A stretch of DNA of 64,000 bases from the NCBI GenBank assembly GCA_036873755.1, contig JAVTVY010020352.1:1-64000 (forward strand). Reading direction: 5' to 3'. The number at the start of each line of letters is the position of its first letter. Position 1 is the stretch's first letter. The position numbers and the translations under genes were made by a program. This DNA comes from Hanleya hanleyi (Eukaryota > Mollusca > Polyplacophora > Lepidopleurida > Hanleyidae). Shown in pieces: positions 34,399 through 44,228 of the stretch. A model generated the notes under the pieces. That model saw only the letters and a program-made list of their open reading frames with translations, had not been told where the DNA came from and made no database searches.

Positions 34399-35091
34399 TC
34401 ACCAGTGAAGTAATCCCGCACCCATAGGATTGCACGTGTCACAATGCAACTGTTCCATTTGGTTGTGGTGCAAAATGTCGCACATAGAGACGTCGTCCGC
34501 TTCATCGTATGAATATCCACCATTATCATTCACCAAATTCTTGCTTGGTAGATCACTCGCGGCAGATCCAACTGGTTTTGGCGGGAGAATTGGTCCTGTG
34601 ATAGACTTGTTGAATTCGTTGCTGACGGGACACTGTTCTATTTCGATCACGCTGGTCTCAATGATAGGAATGAGTTTTTTCAACATATCCCAGCCTTGCG
34701 TGTTCAGCGTGTGTCCGTTCCGACCTGGTTTCAACTCGCTGGGTGGTGATTTTAGGAACCACTCTCTTATGTGGACGAACCATTCCCCTTCGCATGCTGC
34801 AGTGCTAATATATATATTATCTTGTAGCTTGAATGGAGTTTCAACCGTCTCTTTAGCCTGAATCATTCTATCCACTCTAGGCAGAAATTGTTTGAATGAA
34901 AACCACCCATCTCTCGTCAGTCGTATGGCAACACCATAAGGTTTTATAATCTGCCCATTATGTCGTATACGTTGAAATGTTACTTGACGAGAATTTCCTT
35001 CACCCCTCACTTGAACGTATAGATTACTCATTAGTCGATACATATTGGCTTTTACAGGTGCGACAGTCGTAGAATAAGGTGAGAAGCGCAT
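34399..35091 (-). CDS. Tandem PC4-like ssDNA-binding protein
   Basis: 230 codons. Residues about 103-150 have the pattern of the PC4/SUB1 ssDNA-binding fold: EWFVHIREWFLKSPPSELKP, then GRNG, then TLNTQGWDMLKKLIP. This corresponds to the strand-strand-KPGRKGISL-helix layout of PC4. Residues about 36-80 look like a second, more diverged copy (VTFQRIRHNGQIIKPYGVAI, then LTRDGWFSFKQFLPRV). The C-terminal 80 residues are acidic/polar with a CDTC motif near the end. PC4-type proteins bind single-stranded DNA in replication and transcription. Two domains in one chain would replace the usual dimer. The ATG at 35091 is only about 10 bases from a TATA box, so translation may start at Met17 or Met21. 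Confidence 0.65.
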   Translation of the reverse strand: MRFSPYSTTVAPVKANMYRLMSNLYVQVRGEGNSRQVTFQRIRHNGQIIKPYGVAIRLTRDGWFSFKQFLPRVDRMIQAKETVETPFKLQDNIYISTAACEGEWFVHIREWFLKSPPSELKPGRNGHTLNTQGWDMLKKLIPIIETSVIEIEQCPVSNEFNKSITGPILPPKPVGSAASDLPSKNLVNDNGGYSYDEADDVSMCDILHHNQMEQLHCDTCNPMGAGLLHW

Positions 35092-35098
35092 GAGAAGT

Positions 35099-35108
35099 CT
35101 TTATATAC
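35099..35108 (-). promoter_or_regulatory. TATA box upstream of the PC4-like gene
   Basis: GTATATAAAG on the minus strand. Usual spacing would place the transcription start inside the annotated ORF, which favours a downstream start codon. Confidence 0.45.
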
Positions 35109-35201
35109 GCATTGGTCATTTTATCAGTTGACCATGTGACGGTCGACCTAATTTTCGCGTGGACGCATTCCATGTCCGGTTAAGTAAGTAAACGGAGCGT
35201 A

Positions 35202-36155
35202 TTTCGACGCCGAATAGAGGCGAAACTTACGGAGATATGATAAATTCGTATAGGAGCTTTACGGTAGACCCCTACACGAGGAATACAACGCCGCAAACAG
35301 CGTGCGCGTATGTCGTTTATTTCGAGAGAAATTGCCGAATCACGTGACACCGATTATCGTCTAATTGCGGCGAAAAATACCGTCGGGTGATGAAATTGTA
35401 TAGGACATTTATCGCGCATCTATACGAGAGGAATACGACGCCGTAAGCCGCGAGTCGCTATCATTCTTAGTTCCCGAGATATCGCCATCGGTAATTTGTA
35501 GAAAATTCGACGAAAATCGGCAAAGTCCAAAAAAAAAAAAAAAAAATCCAAATTTTTTTTTTACTCCGAAACAAAATTTAGAGGCTGCCGGGGCATAACT
35601 AAGGAATTTACTCATTTCATGCCTCATTTAACACTATCAACATAGGAATAAATACGACTTCGGTCCCGAATTAGTCGCCTGCTTTCATTAGTCACGCTCC
35701 ATCGCTAACTATAGACACGGCCCGCTGAACGGATATAGAACGAATCATTTTTCATTAGCATCCCCTCGAGCTATCGACGCGGTCCGCTGAACAGCCTTAC
35801 AACCTCGCAACACGTCGACCATCGGCTTCCCCGCTTCCCTGTTTTTAACTGCTTTTAATTCGATTTTTGTCCCAGAACTGTCCTCGTATATTGACCTACT
35901 TTTTTAAATTGTTTTGTTTTTAATTACACGGCCCGCTGAGCGGACATGAAACACCGCAAACATCTCGGGCTATTGTCACGGTCCGGTGAACAGACGTTGA
36001 CCTACAATCCCCTTGAGCTATGTTCGTGATACTATCGATAGACGAACACCGCGCGACTTCGACCTATTTATGACGTCACCTCGATCTACTTATGACGTCA
36101 TCGGCTTCCCCGGCTTCCCTGGTCCAGAACTGTCATATTACATTCTACTGTTAAC
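35202..36155 (-). repeat. Right terminal inverted repeat of the ATPase element
   Basis: 954 bases, inverted copy of the left repeat. Small differences in A/T tracts and single bases show the two ends have drifted or were not recently made equal. Confidence 0.9.
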
Positions 36156-36205
36156 GAAATATAAATAAATAATTGTGTTGATGGGCCGCGAAATCCGTAT
36201 GACAA

Positions 36206-36573
36206 GCATCTGCAATTTCAGTCAATTAATCAATTTGTTATTTGGTTTCAAAACGCTTTTAGTAATTATAGCGGAACGTCATAAACAATAAAAAAAAGTT
36301 GCTATCGATAATAATTCTTTTGGTTCTTAAAAGAAGAATATATTTTCCAAGGTGAAAAGTATTTACCTCTTTTAATGACAAGTAGATATTTTGTTCAAAC
36401 TCTGTGGGTCAGAATATTTGTCTAACTGTATTGTGTTGCATTAGTAATTTTGAAAGGGGTTCTGGACGCGACTTGACCTACTCAGGTCGGAAGTCAGGAC
36501 CGCTATAGTTTCGTTTCCGGTCAGGGGACCGAAAGTATCCGCGGGTGGTATTCCTCGGTGGTGGGGCGGTCAC
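36206..36573. other. Unassigned stretch
   Basis: AT-rich left part, GC-richer right part. No ORF or element end recognised. Confidence 0.4.
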
Positions 36574-37255
36574 TTCCAATCAATCAATCAGTTTATTGCT
36601 CTGACTTCGTACAAAGTATGGAGTGCATATACAATGTTAATTAACAATGCCATGGCGGCTAACCTGATACTCTGTTCATTCGATTTTGAGGGCCTCTAGG
36701 CGAAGGTACATAGCTTATATGTTGTTTTATGGTTTGCGTTAAATAATACTTCAAAATGGTATATATTATTGAATCTAGTATAATATTCTGGAATCAGTTC
36801 TGCCCTTAAATGATCTAGACCTTTACATTCAACTATAAAATGATATTCATCCCCCACCTTTCCATCATTACACATGGGACATAACCTCACTTCCCTTGGT
36901 ATATTTTTATATCTACCGGTTCGATAGGCAAATTATGGTTAGACAATCTAAACCTAGTCATATTTACCCTATTACATAAAGACAATTCACCAAAGTATCA
37001 TTCGAAGCAAAAGTCCGTTTTAAATACTCTATATAAAACACATTTTGTACTATCAAGTATAGTAGATGACCATTCATGCCTGTACTGATCACATTGTCTA
37101 GGGTTCACGGCATTAACAACCCATCTAGAGGATATTCTATTTTGATCGTGCCACGTATCTGACATACCACGAGTATCCAATATGTGCTTTATTCTTAGAA
37201 TCCACGGCGATGAATATATTCCGTTTTCATGCAAACTTAGCATTAGTTCATACAT
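36574..37255 (-). pseudogene. Non-LTR retrotransposon (LINE) 3' fragment
   Basis: The upper ORF (37255-36998, minus) has YELMLSLHENGIYSSPWILR and a QCDQYRHEW motif. The lower one (36890-36696) has MRLCPMCNDGKVGDEYHFIV followed by C-K-GLDHLRAELIPEYY. Both match the region after the reverse transcriptase in LINE ORF2 proteins, ending in the Cys/His-rich C-terminus. A frame break separates them. The 3' end is (CAAT)n next to TTTATT at 36577-36597, i.e. AATAAACTGATTGATTGATTG on the minus strand, a typical LINE tail. The RT catalytic core is missing, so it is a 5'-truncated dead copy. Confidence 0.75.
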
Positions 37256-37854
37256 TTTTTTACCTCAATTTGGCTACCCTCTATCAATTTACACCAAAAC
37301 TTTATCATCTACGGCGTTGTGGTCATTTTCGGTGATCAGCATTCGAAGACTGAACGTAGTTCCAAGCCGAAGTCAATGAGACTCCAAATACACTTGTTTT
37401 GCTTCGCCTGAATGTCCTGGAATCTTCTAGAATGCTAGGTAATGTCCGGAAGTCAACTGAACTTTGACTTTGACCTTAGAGATAAAACCTACGTTGAATA
37501 GGCCCCAGGCAAATTAATGTTAATTGCAGAATGTCTCGTTGACATGATTGAGGCTAGAATGTCTGGTGGCTACGAGTGTCCGGCTCCTATCTTCTAACCC
37601 AGCTAAGACACATTTCTCCGCAATGGGAACAAGTGTTCGTCCTTGGTTGTGATAGAAAAGGATATGAAAGGGACATTAATTACCAGGGCATTCTTATCCA
37701 CCACCGGATGCTGGAGTCATTTCGGTTGAAAAGATCGAAAATGCCCTTATAACCCCTATGTACTCTAGCTCATATAAGGTACCAATGCACTTTGAATGTA
37801 ACAACAAATTCCCAGGTTTACGCGTTCGCAATACAAAATAACACTAAAAGTATG
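37256..37854. other. Unassigned stretch
   Basis: No gene or element recognised. Confidence 0.4.
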
Positions 37855-38275
37855 AGGGCATCACGTTCAGGTAAAATGTTCTCAGTACAGACTAGCATTC
37901 GCGTTCATGTAAAACGTTCTCAGTACAGACTAGCATTGTTAGGACAAGATCATCGATTACAGGTATAATCGTTCTCAGTACAGACTATCAGTACCAGGAC
38001 GAGGTTACCGCGTACAAGTACAAACGTCATAAGTACAGGCGAGTACTAGGGGAGATCACCGCGTACCGACCAGCAGTACCAGGTCGAGGTCATCGCGTAC
38101 AGGTTAAGCGCTTTCAGTATGGATGAGCATAACCAGGCCGAGATCACCGCGTACAGGTTAAATGTTCTCAGTACGGACGAGCAGCACCGGACCGAGGTCA
38201 CCGCGTACAGATTAAATGTTATCAGTACAGCATAGTAGTTCCAGGACGAGGTTGTCGCGTACAAGTTATATGTTC
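37855..38275. repeat. 54-bp minisatellite array 3
   Basis: About eight degenerate copies of the same 54-base unit as at 5959 and 8288. As with array 2, it lies on the donor side of a minus-strand orphan exon. Confidence 0.85.
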
Positions 38276-38280
38276 TGGAC

Positions 38281-38467
38281 TTAAAGGATTTTTATCAATA
38301 TTTTTTTTCTCTGGAATATGTGTTAGAAGAGTTAGTACTTAACTAAGAATTTTTTTAAAAAAATTTTCTTTGTCCCCTGTGGGCGTAATTAATCCATTTT
38401 AACTAAAGACCTGTAGCCCAATTTCCGCCAGTTAACCAGTTAAAAAATATTGATAAAAATCCTTTAA
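38281..38467. mobile_element. 187-bp TTAA MITE
   Basis: TTAA target duplications at 38281-38284 and 38464-38467. The terminal inverted repeats AGGATTTTTATCAATATTTT and its complement are perfect over more than 20 bases. The paralogous site at 8089-8092 (GACTTAACCATAGTTTG versus TTAATCATAGTTTG here) lacks it and shows a single TTAA. No coding capacity. Confidence 0.9.
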
Positions 38468-38558
38468 TCATAGTTTGAATTACAAGAAATGTATCAATCA
38501 ATTTTGTCCACACTTGTTTTTTATCTGAAAATTAACTTTTCCATTTGTAACTACTCAC

Positions 38559-38747
38559 CTCCATGATGTGTGCTAGGCCCATAGAAGTTTTGTTCCTGAT
38601 ACCCAATCCCGTGTCCACTTACGTTTGAGATATTAATACCCCGGGAAGTACCTGTTTGGTGGAAAACGCTGAAATGGTTTAAACTAGTCTTGAATATCAA
38701 TGTTGCCAATGGTGAATATATATGGAGATTGCATCTCGGTCTTAAGT
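38559..38747 (-). CDS. Orphan exon, paralogue B, unknown extracellular-type module
   Basis: 189-bp exon on the minus strand with acceptor CATCCACAG just above 38747 and donor GTGAGT at 38553-38558. It is symmetric phase 1-1. The peptide begins LRPRCNLHIYSPLATL and has EQNFYGPSTHHGG near its end, clearly related to the exon at 9105-9278. Copy B is five codons longer. Upstream in-frame sequence (MKRERERN...) belongs to the intron. Family unknown. Confidence 0.65.
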
Positions 38748-39823
38748 CTGTGGATGGAAGTATAAAATAGAGGTAAACCCTATTTCTCTCTCGCTCTCTC
38801 TTCATTGAATCATAATTATGTCCAACGTAAAAAAAAAGTGTAGGACAAACGGAGACAAAAAAGTTGTCATGAAATGTATAATTTCCTCTATTCCAGCATG
38901 AATTTATTGATTTTAAAATTTAGCTGGATGTGGAAAAATAAGTAAATACTTTGAAAACTGTGTTCAAGTCTGTAATTGTTAGCCATGAACAAATGTTCAA
39001 TGTTCAAACCCATGTTCAAACTGCCAAATAGTGTTGGATGAACGAGAGACGGACAGTGTTGGACGAACAGACAGTATTAGTATGGGAATTTCATCCTATA
39101 TGAATGCCTCAGACTATTTTCAACCAGATAATAATTCATATATATTTGTTAACAGAGATTTGCCACTGACATGTGACTGAGAATAATAAAGGACATCCTT
39201 CTATTTTCCTTGTTCAACAAAACTTGTCTTATGTTAGTCCAACACTTCTGTCCCCTCCTGCCAACACAAGAGGTCTTCCGTTTGTCCAACATACATAAAC
39301 TAGCGATATTTACCGACAAAAAGATCTGTAATGTTTGCCAATGATTTGCAAATGACTAAATTCATGTTTTGGTATGCCCGACGATGAGTCAATTGTTCTC
39401 TCAACCGCTTCAACACTGTTTCATATTGTCTTTATCAGGTTAGGACGATCCCTCTTTCTAAAACGGAGATAAATAGGGTCGTTTTTGCTCAATAACTTTT
39501 GATCTCTAGTTAACCAATGCTTCAAAAGTTCAGGCGCACTGATGTATCTATTTTTCGATGTCCTAAAATTAATTTGCCATTTGCAGAACCAGTCAATGTT
39601 GTTTAAACAGCGCGACAGATGTTTGTCCTATTATTATGCAAATTAGACGGATGACAATTCATTATTTTACTACCATTTGCTGTGGATATATATGTCTGTG
39701 TGCGCCTCAAGTGGGATTTTGCTGCATTCATTGTGTGAACTGATTTATTGAACAAACACGACTCTTTTTACCTTCATTCTAGAGAGCGGAATTTTCCCAA
39801 CCTTTTCACGTGTCACCTGTAGC
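38748..39823. other. Unassigned stretch
   Basis: Contains scattered GTCCAAC/GTTGGAC motifs (38821, 39058, 39239, 39286) that recur at 40415, suggesting an undelimited repeat. No coding feature recognised. Confidence 0.35.
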
Positions 39824-40408
39824 ACAAAGGGCCTTGTATGTATAGATGGGTAAATGGCCCCTGAACAGTTGCGGTAGAAGTGCAAAAAATAAAATATTAC
39901 ATATAAAAGAAATTGTTCAGTTGGCATGAAGTAAAATATTATATTGTATACTCAGAAATGTTTCAAGTCACTGAGTCTCATCACTCTCGAATAACAGGGC
40001 CTTGAAATAGTGCATTTGTGCAAAATAGTTGATTCTGAGGTGAAAACAATTCCTATTGTTCCCTGAAAACATATGACGATAAAGGATAACCAAAACCAAA
40101 TTTGGTCTACGACTATGTATTTGAACAGCTAGTATATCAAGCTGGTTCTGGTTCTGGTAATCGTTTATCTTCATATGTTTTTAGAAACAAAATGAGACGT
40201 TTTCGCTTCAAAATTGGCGATTTTACACGAATGCACTACTTCACGGCCTGGTTATTCGAGAGTGAGGAGACTCTTGAAACTTTTCTGAGTATATAATATT
40301 GTACTTCATGCCAACTGACCAATTTCTTGTATATGTAATATTTTATTTTTGGCACTTCTGCCGCACCTGTTCTGGGGCCATTTACCCTCTAAGCATACGA
40401 GGTCCTTT
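39824..40408. mobile_element. Foldback element with 260-290-bp arms
   Basis: The left arm (39824-40095) matches the complement of the right arm (about 40140-40408). Shared blocks are AAGAAATTG(T/G)TCAGTTGGCA, ACTCTCGAATAAC and GGGTAAATGGCCCC. A loop of about 40 bases separates them. No ORF in the arms is conserved between them. The complete TTAA element at 40463 begins 55 bases further on. Confidence 0.8.
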
Positions 40409-40462
40409 TGTCTGTCCAACACCAGGATGGAGACACTTATTTTTCATTCTGCAGTTCTCAGG

Positions 40463-41048
40463 TTAACCCCACCTGGCCTGGGGGGGGGGGAGGGCGAAAT
40501 AGCCCCCTACCAAACTTTCTGCACTATCTCCGGAACGACAAAAAATAGAGAGCTGAAACTCCGTGACTTTATAGTTTATCATATTGGGGTCATTTTGAGC
40601 CTATTTGCATGACCCCCCGAGGAGAGGATCATGGGTAAATTCAAGATGGCGGCCATGTGGGGTCCCAGAAATGTGATGTTTTTGTCATATTTCTTCAAAA
40701 TTTCTGCTTTTCTGCGATGAAAAGTGGGCAAAAACTATTTTATTTCACATCACATTAATATTTACCAATTTATCATACTATTTTTGCGGAGAAATTGCAT
40801 AAATAAAAAAAATCGGAAAATCTGACCGAAAAATCGACCAAAAAATGCTGGTTTTGAAAATGACGTCACTGTGACGTCATTAAAGCGGCCATCTTGGATT
40901 ACATTTTCTGGTAGATCTTGACCCAAGGGTATAGTGTGGTAAGTTTCAGCTCCCTAGCTCAATGGGTAAGGAAAATAATTAGGGGGGCCATTTCGGCCTC
41001 CCCCCAGGCCACGACAGGTCCCAAAGAGCCCAGGTCAGATAGGGTTAA
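40463..41048. mobile_element. TTAA (piggyBac-like) non-autonomous element, second full copy
   Basis: TTAA at 40463-40466 and 41045-41048. Ends CCCCACCTGGCCTGG and the complement of CCCTATCTGACCTGGGC. The body matches 27493-28068 with substitutions and small indels, including an extra TGACGTCA pair near 40861-40878. No transposase. Confidence 0.85.
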
Positions 41049-41702
41049 CAAGGATAAAGCACCACCCATAGGTGACGTCAGTGGATAAAAACAGATGGCA
41101 TTGGACACATTGTCTTATTGAACCATACAATATTTTGTGAATTAGACCGCTTTCAGTTGCATGAACATACGACGGACAATATTGACTCGGTTATTAAAAT
41201 GTATTTTTCCTTCAACCCAACTAATGTAGATGAAATTGGACTCGCTTGAGCTACAAGTACAAGCGCCTTCACCATTTGATGGAATTGGCAGTTATTTGTC
41301 CATCTGGTTCACCAGTTTTCCAGCATCAAGATACCATGGCCAGAGTTGATGGAAAATGCTCGTAACAAGAAATATTAAAGAAATGATATTTTTCGATAAA
41401 TGAATAAATTTGAGCATTGAATTGTAAATAGAAACACAATTTCGGTATCCCTTTGGTACAATCACCACCTAATATTTAATCAACTGAATGCCTGATGGCA
41501 AATGACACAACCAAAAGGTAGTATGGTTAAAAGCATGGCACAGTAAAAATGCAAGAAAACAGCACATTATGATTAGATTTAATTCTCTATTAGTAACTAT
41601 AACTTCACAACTGCCTCCCGCATTACGGAATATACAGTATCTGGACATTTGTCAAATCAAGTAGTGGGACCATATTTGTCTTCGTCTCCTCAGAATTAAT
41701 GA
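41049..41702. other. Unassigned stretch
   Basis: No ORF, RNA gene or repeat recognised. Confidence 0.4.
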
Positions 41703-41820
41703 CAAAAATCGACCATAGAGGTCCATGTCCCCCGCTAGCAGCACCAGTTATGGTGGATTACATCCACCATAACTGGCGCTGCTGCTGCGGGGGCCATGGA
41801 CCTCTATGGTCGATTTTTTT
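41703..41820. repeat. Near-perfect 118-bp hairpin
   Basis: Arms of about 57 bases with a 3-base loop at 41759-41761. The stem includes AATCGACCATAGAGGTCCAT and CCAGTTATGGTGGAT. The arms differ by a few bases and a 3-base GCT gain. Both arms contain the TCCCCCGCTA-type block that also forms the terminal hairpin of the pearl-like element ending at 42944. It could be a small MITE or the left end of that element. Confidence 0.85.
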
Positions 41821-42944
41821 TGTGTCGATGATATCTCATATCATTGATAAGAGTGAGATTTAAAAATGGAGATATCGCTGATGAGCTTAACATAATCTAA
41901 TACAGCGGATGGCACCCATATTGGATTATGCACATTCATAAAACATAATACATGACTGTCCTCTCACTAAGGTCAAGGGACTCCCCAAGTTTGAAGTAGA
42001 TCAGTGGAATCGTACTCCAGCTATTGTCCGGACAAGATTAAACTGCTTAAAATCCAATGAAATCCAGTATGGCCGATGGTGGCCATATTGGATTAAGCAC
42101 GTCCTTGAAAAACAATCCTAATCCTCCTCTCAGCAATGTCAAGGCACTCCCCAGGTATGAAGTAGATCGGTTGAATCGTTCTCGGGTTATTGTCCAGACA
42201 AGATCCAACTGCTTATAATCCAATATGGCTGACGGCGGCCATATTAGATTACGCACATTGCTGAAAAACAATCCCAACCGTCCTCTCACCAATGTCAAGG
42301 CACATCCAAAGTTTGAAGTTGATCGGTTAAATCATTCACGAGTTATTGTCTGGACAAGAAAATCTAAGATCCAATTGCTTATAATCCAATATGGCTGACG
42401 GCGGCCATATTAGATTACGCACATTGCTGAAAAACAATCCCAACCGTCCTCTCACCAATGTCAAGGCATACCCCAAGTTTGAAGTTGATCGGTTAAATCG
42501 TTCACGAATTATTGTCCGGACAACAAAATCTAAGATCCAACTGCATATAATCCAAAATGGCTGACGGCGGCCATATTTGATTACGCACATTGCTGAAAAA
42601 CAATCCCAACCGCCCTCTCACCAATGTCAAGGCACACCCCAAGTTTGAAGTTGATCGGTTAAATCGTTCACGAGTTATTGTCCGGACAAGAAAATCTAAG
42701 ATCGAACTGCTTATAATCCAAAATGGCTGACGGCGGCCATATTGGATTACGCACATTGCTGAAAAACAATCCCAACCGTCCTCTCGCCGATGTCAAGGCA
42801 CACCCCAAGTTTGAAGTTGATCGGTTGAATCATTCACGAGTTATTGTCCGGACAAGAAAATCTTACGGAATTACGGAATCACGGAATTACGGACACCGGT
42901 GTTTCTAAGTCCCCCCCCCCCCCCTACTAAGTAGCGGGGGACAA
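41821..42944 (+). mobile_element. Pearl/Helentron-associated-like element 1
   Basis: About six tandem core repeats. The regular ones have a period of 166 bases (anchors GCTTATAATCCAA at 42211, 42377, 42543, 42709). Then come ACGGAATTACGGAATCACGG microsatellite-like repeats at 42865-42890 and a terminal hairpin TCCCCC...TAC/GTAG...CGGGGGA at 42910-42940. This order is that described for molluscan pearl elements. The 84-codon ORFs are periodic artefacts. Confidence 0.75.
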
Positions 42945-43039
42945 AAAAGTCTGCTGGAAATGGAGCTCGAATTTATCATTAAAGGCTAACACCTTAGTAA
43001 AGAAACATCATACTCTAAAATTGCGGAAATGCTTTGACT

Positions 43040-43500
43040 TATTTACACACCTATCTGGATTCATGAACTGTACGTTGTCATGTCTTTTATTGGCAATATA
43101 TTCGGCCAAATTTTATCCATGTTTATGGAGGTAAGCAGACGAACAATATAGGACTACGATCACCGTAAAAAGCGATGAAAACAATACTGAAAAGTTAGAC
43201 GCAGCTGAAGAACAGGAATCCAGATCTACAAGAGTGCTAGGAAATGCATTTCTGGGATCCGATTGATAATTGCCATTTGTGGATTATCTTTGAGTTTTGT
43301 GACGTTATCTCCGGTCACGTGACCGGAAGTGACATTTTAACCCTGCACATGCGTGCGTAACAAACACCAGAAATGCGGCGGATCAAAGGTCAGTACCGGT
43401 CATTTGATCCCCAATAACGTCACAATAATCAAATATAATCTACAAGGATAAAGGTCAATCGGACCTCAGAGATGCTCTCCCTATCTCAGAACGAACACAG
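43040..43500. repeat. Dispersed repeat related to 9540-10440 and 11960-12245
   Basis: Shares several ordered blocks with both loci. It includes the palindrome CCGGTCACGTGACCGG at 43313-43328 and a CACATGCGTGCGTAACAAAC block. Ends not defined. Confidence 0.6.
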
Positions 43501-43610
43501 CAAGGAAGCAATCAGAGATTGCTCAATTGTATGCCCCTCGCCCTCCCCCCCCTTCCGCTTTAATCTGACATTGCCACGCCAATGTTCTGTATTGGTCTGT
43601 GGAGGACCAT

Positions 43611-44228
43611 TTTCCCGGTCCAAATCGGTTATGGACTGAGATCCAACCTGGACAAATAAATATATCCCATTCACAAAGACTTGATGAACAAAGGTCCATA
43701 ACTCTTGAAAATATAAGCGAAACGCGGAGAAACTTCACGCTGCACAACTACAGGGCACTGACCACATACCCTGCAAATTTCATAATTGTCCATACAATAT
43801 TAACCAAGATCCAGCCCGGACAAGTCCCAATTCACGGAGATTTCAGGAACAAAGGGCCATAACTCTTGAAAATATAAGCGAAACGGGGCGAAACTTTACG
43901 CTGCACAACTGTGGGGCACTGACCACATATCATGCAAATTTCATACTTGCCCATACAATATTAACCAAGATCCAGCCCGGACAAGTCCCATTCACAGAGA
44001 TTTCAGAAAAAGGGCCATAACTGTTGAAAATTATACCGAAACTCGAAAAAATCTACGCTGCACAACTACGAGGCACTGACCACATTCCATGCAAGTTTCA
44101 ATCCTGTCCATCAAATATTAACCGAGATATCGCGCGGACAAGAAATTCGGACGGACAGACGGACAGATGGACAGACGGACAAAGCGATCGCTATATGCCC
44201 CCCTCTAATTATAGAGGGGGGGGGGCAT
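43611..44228 (+). mobile_element. Pearl-like element 2
   Basis: Core repeats of about 160 bases (AAGG(G/T)CCATAAC anchors at 43691, 43852, 44010). GACGGACAGACGGACAGATG-type microsatellite lies at 44151-44182. The terminal hairpin is GCCCCCCTCTA-ATTA-TAGAGGGGGG at about 44198-44226. The left end has GGTCCAAATCGGTTATGGAC. A reverse-oriented relative lies at 56472-57400. Confidence 0.8.

Larger units (their letters stand above)
30538..36155. mobile_element. 5.6-kb element with 0.95-kb TIRs, packaging ATPase and PC4-like protein
   Basis: The inverted repeats 30538-31490 and 35202-36155 bound a 5618-base element. A GAAAT duplication flanks it (30533-30537 and 36156-36160). Ends are GTTAAC...GTTAAC. 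Inside are three minus-strand genes and two low-complexity tracts. A virus-like packaging ATPase and a 5-base target duplication suggest kinship with Maverick/Polinton or adintovirus-type elements, which usually make 5-6-base duplications. No DNA polymerase B, integrase, protease or recognisable capsid gene is present. It is thus either non-autonomous or a distinct family. Confidence 0.85.
30438..36205. repeat. Dispersed repeat interrupted by the ATPase element
   Basis: On the right of the element, GAAATATAAATAAATAATTG and then GGGCCGCGAAATCCGTATG match the 28845-28893 repeat. On the left, the flank ends in AAAAAGAAAT. The element therefore appears to have inserted in the GAAAT of the GAAATTTAAATAAA block of this repeat family. 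Confidence 0.5.

Noticed and set aside
42047..42756. 84-codon ORFs with GRLGLFF repeats
   Set aside because: Read through 166-bp non-coding core repeats of a pearl-like element, in shifting frames.
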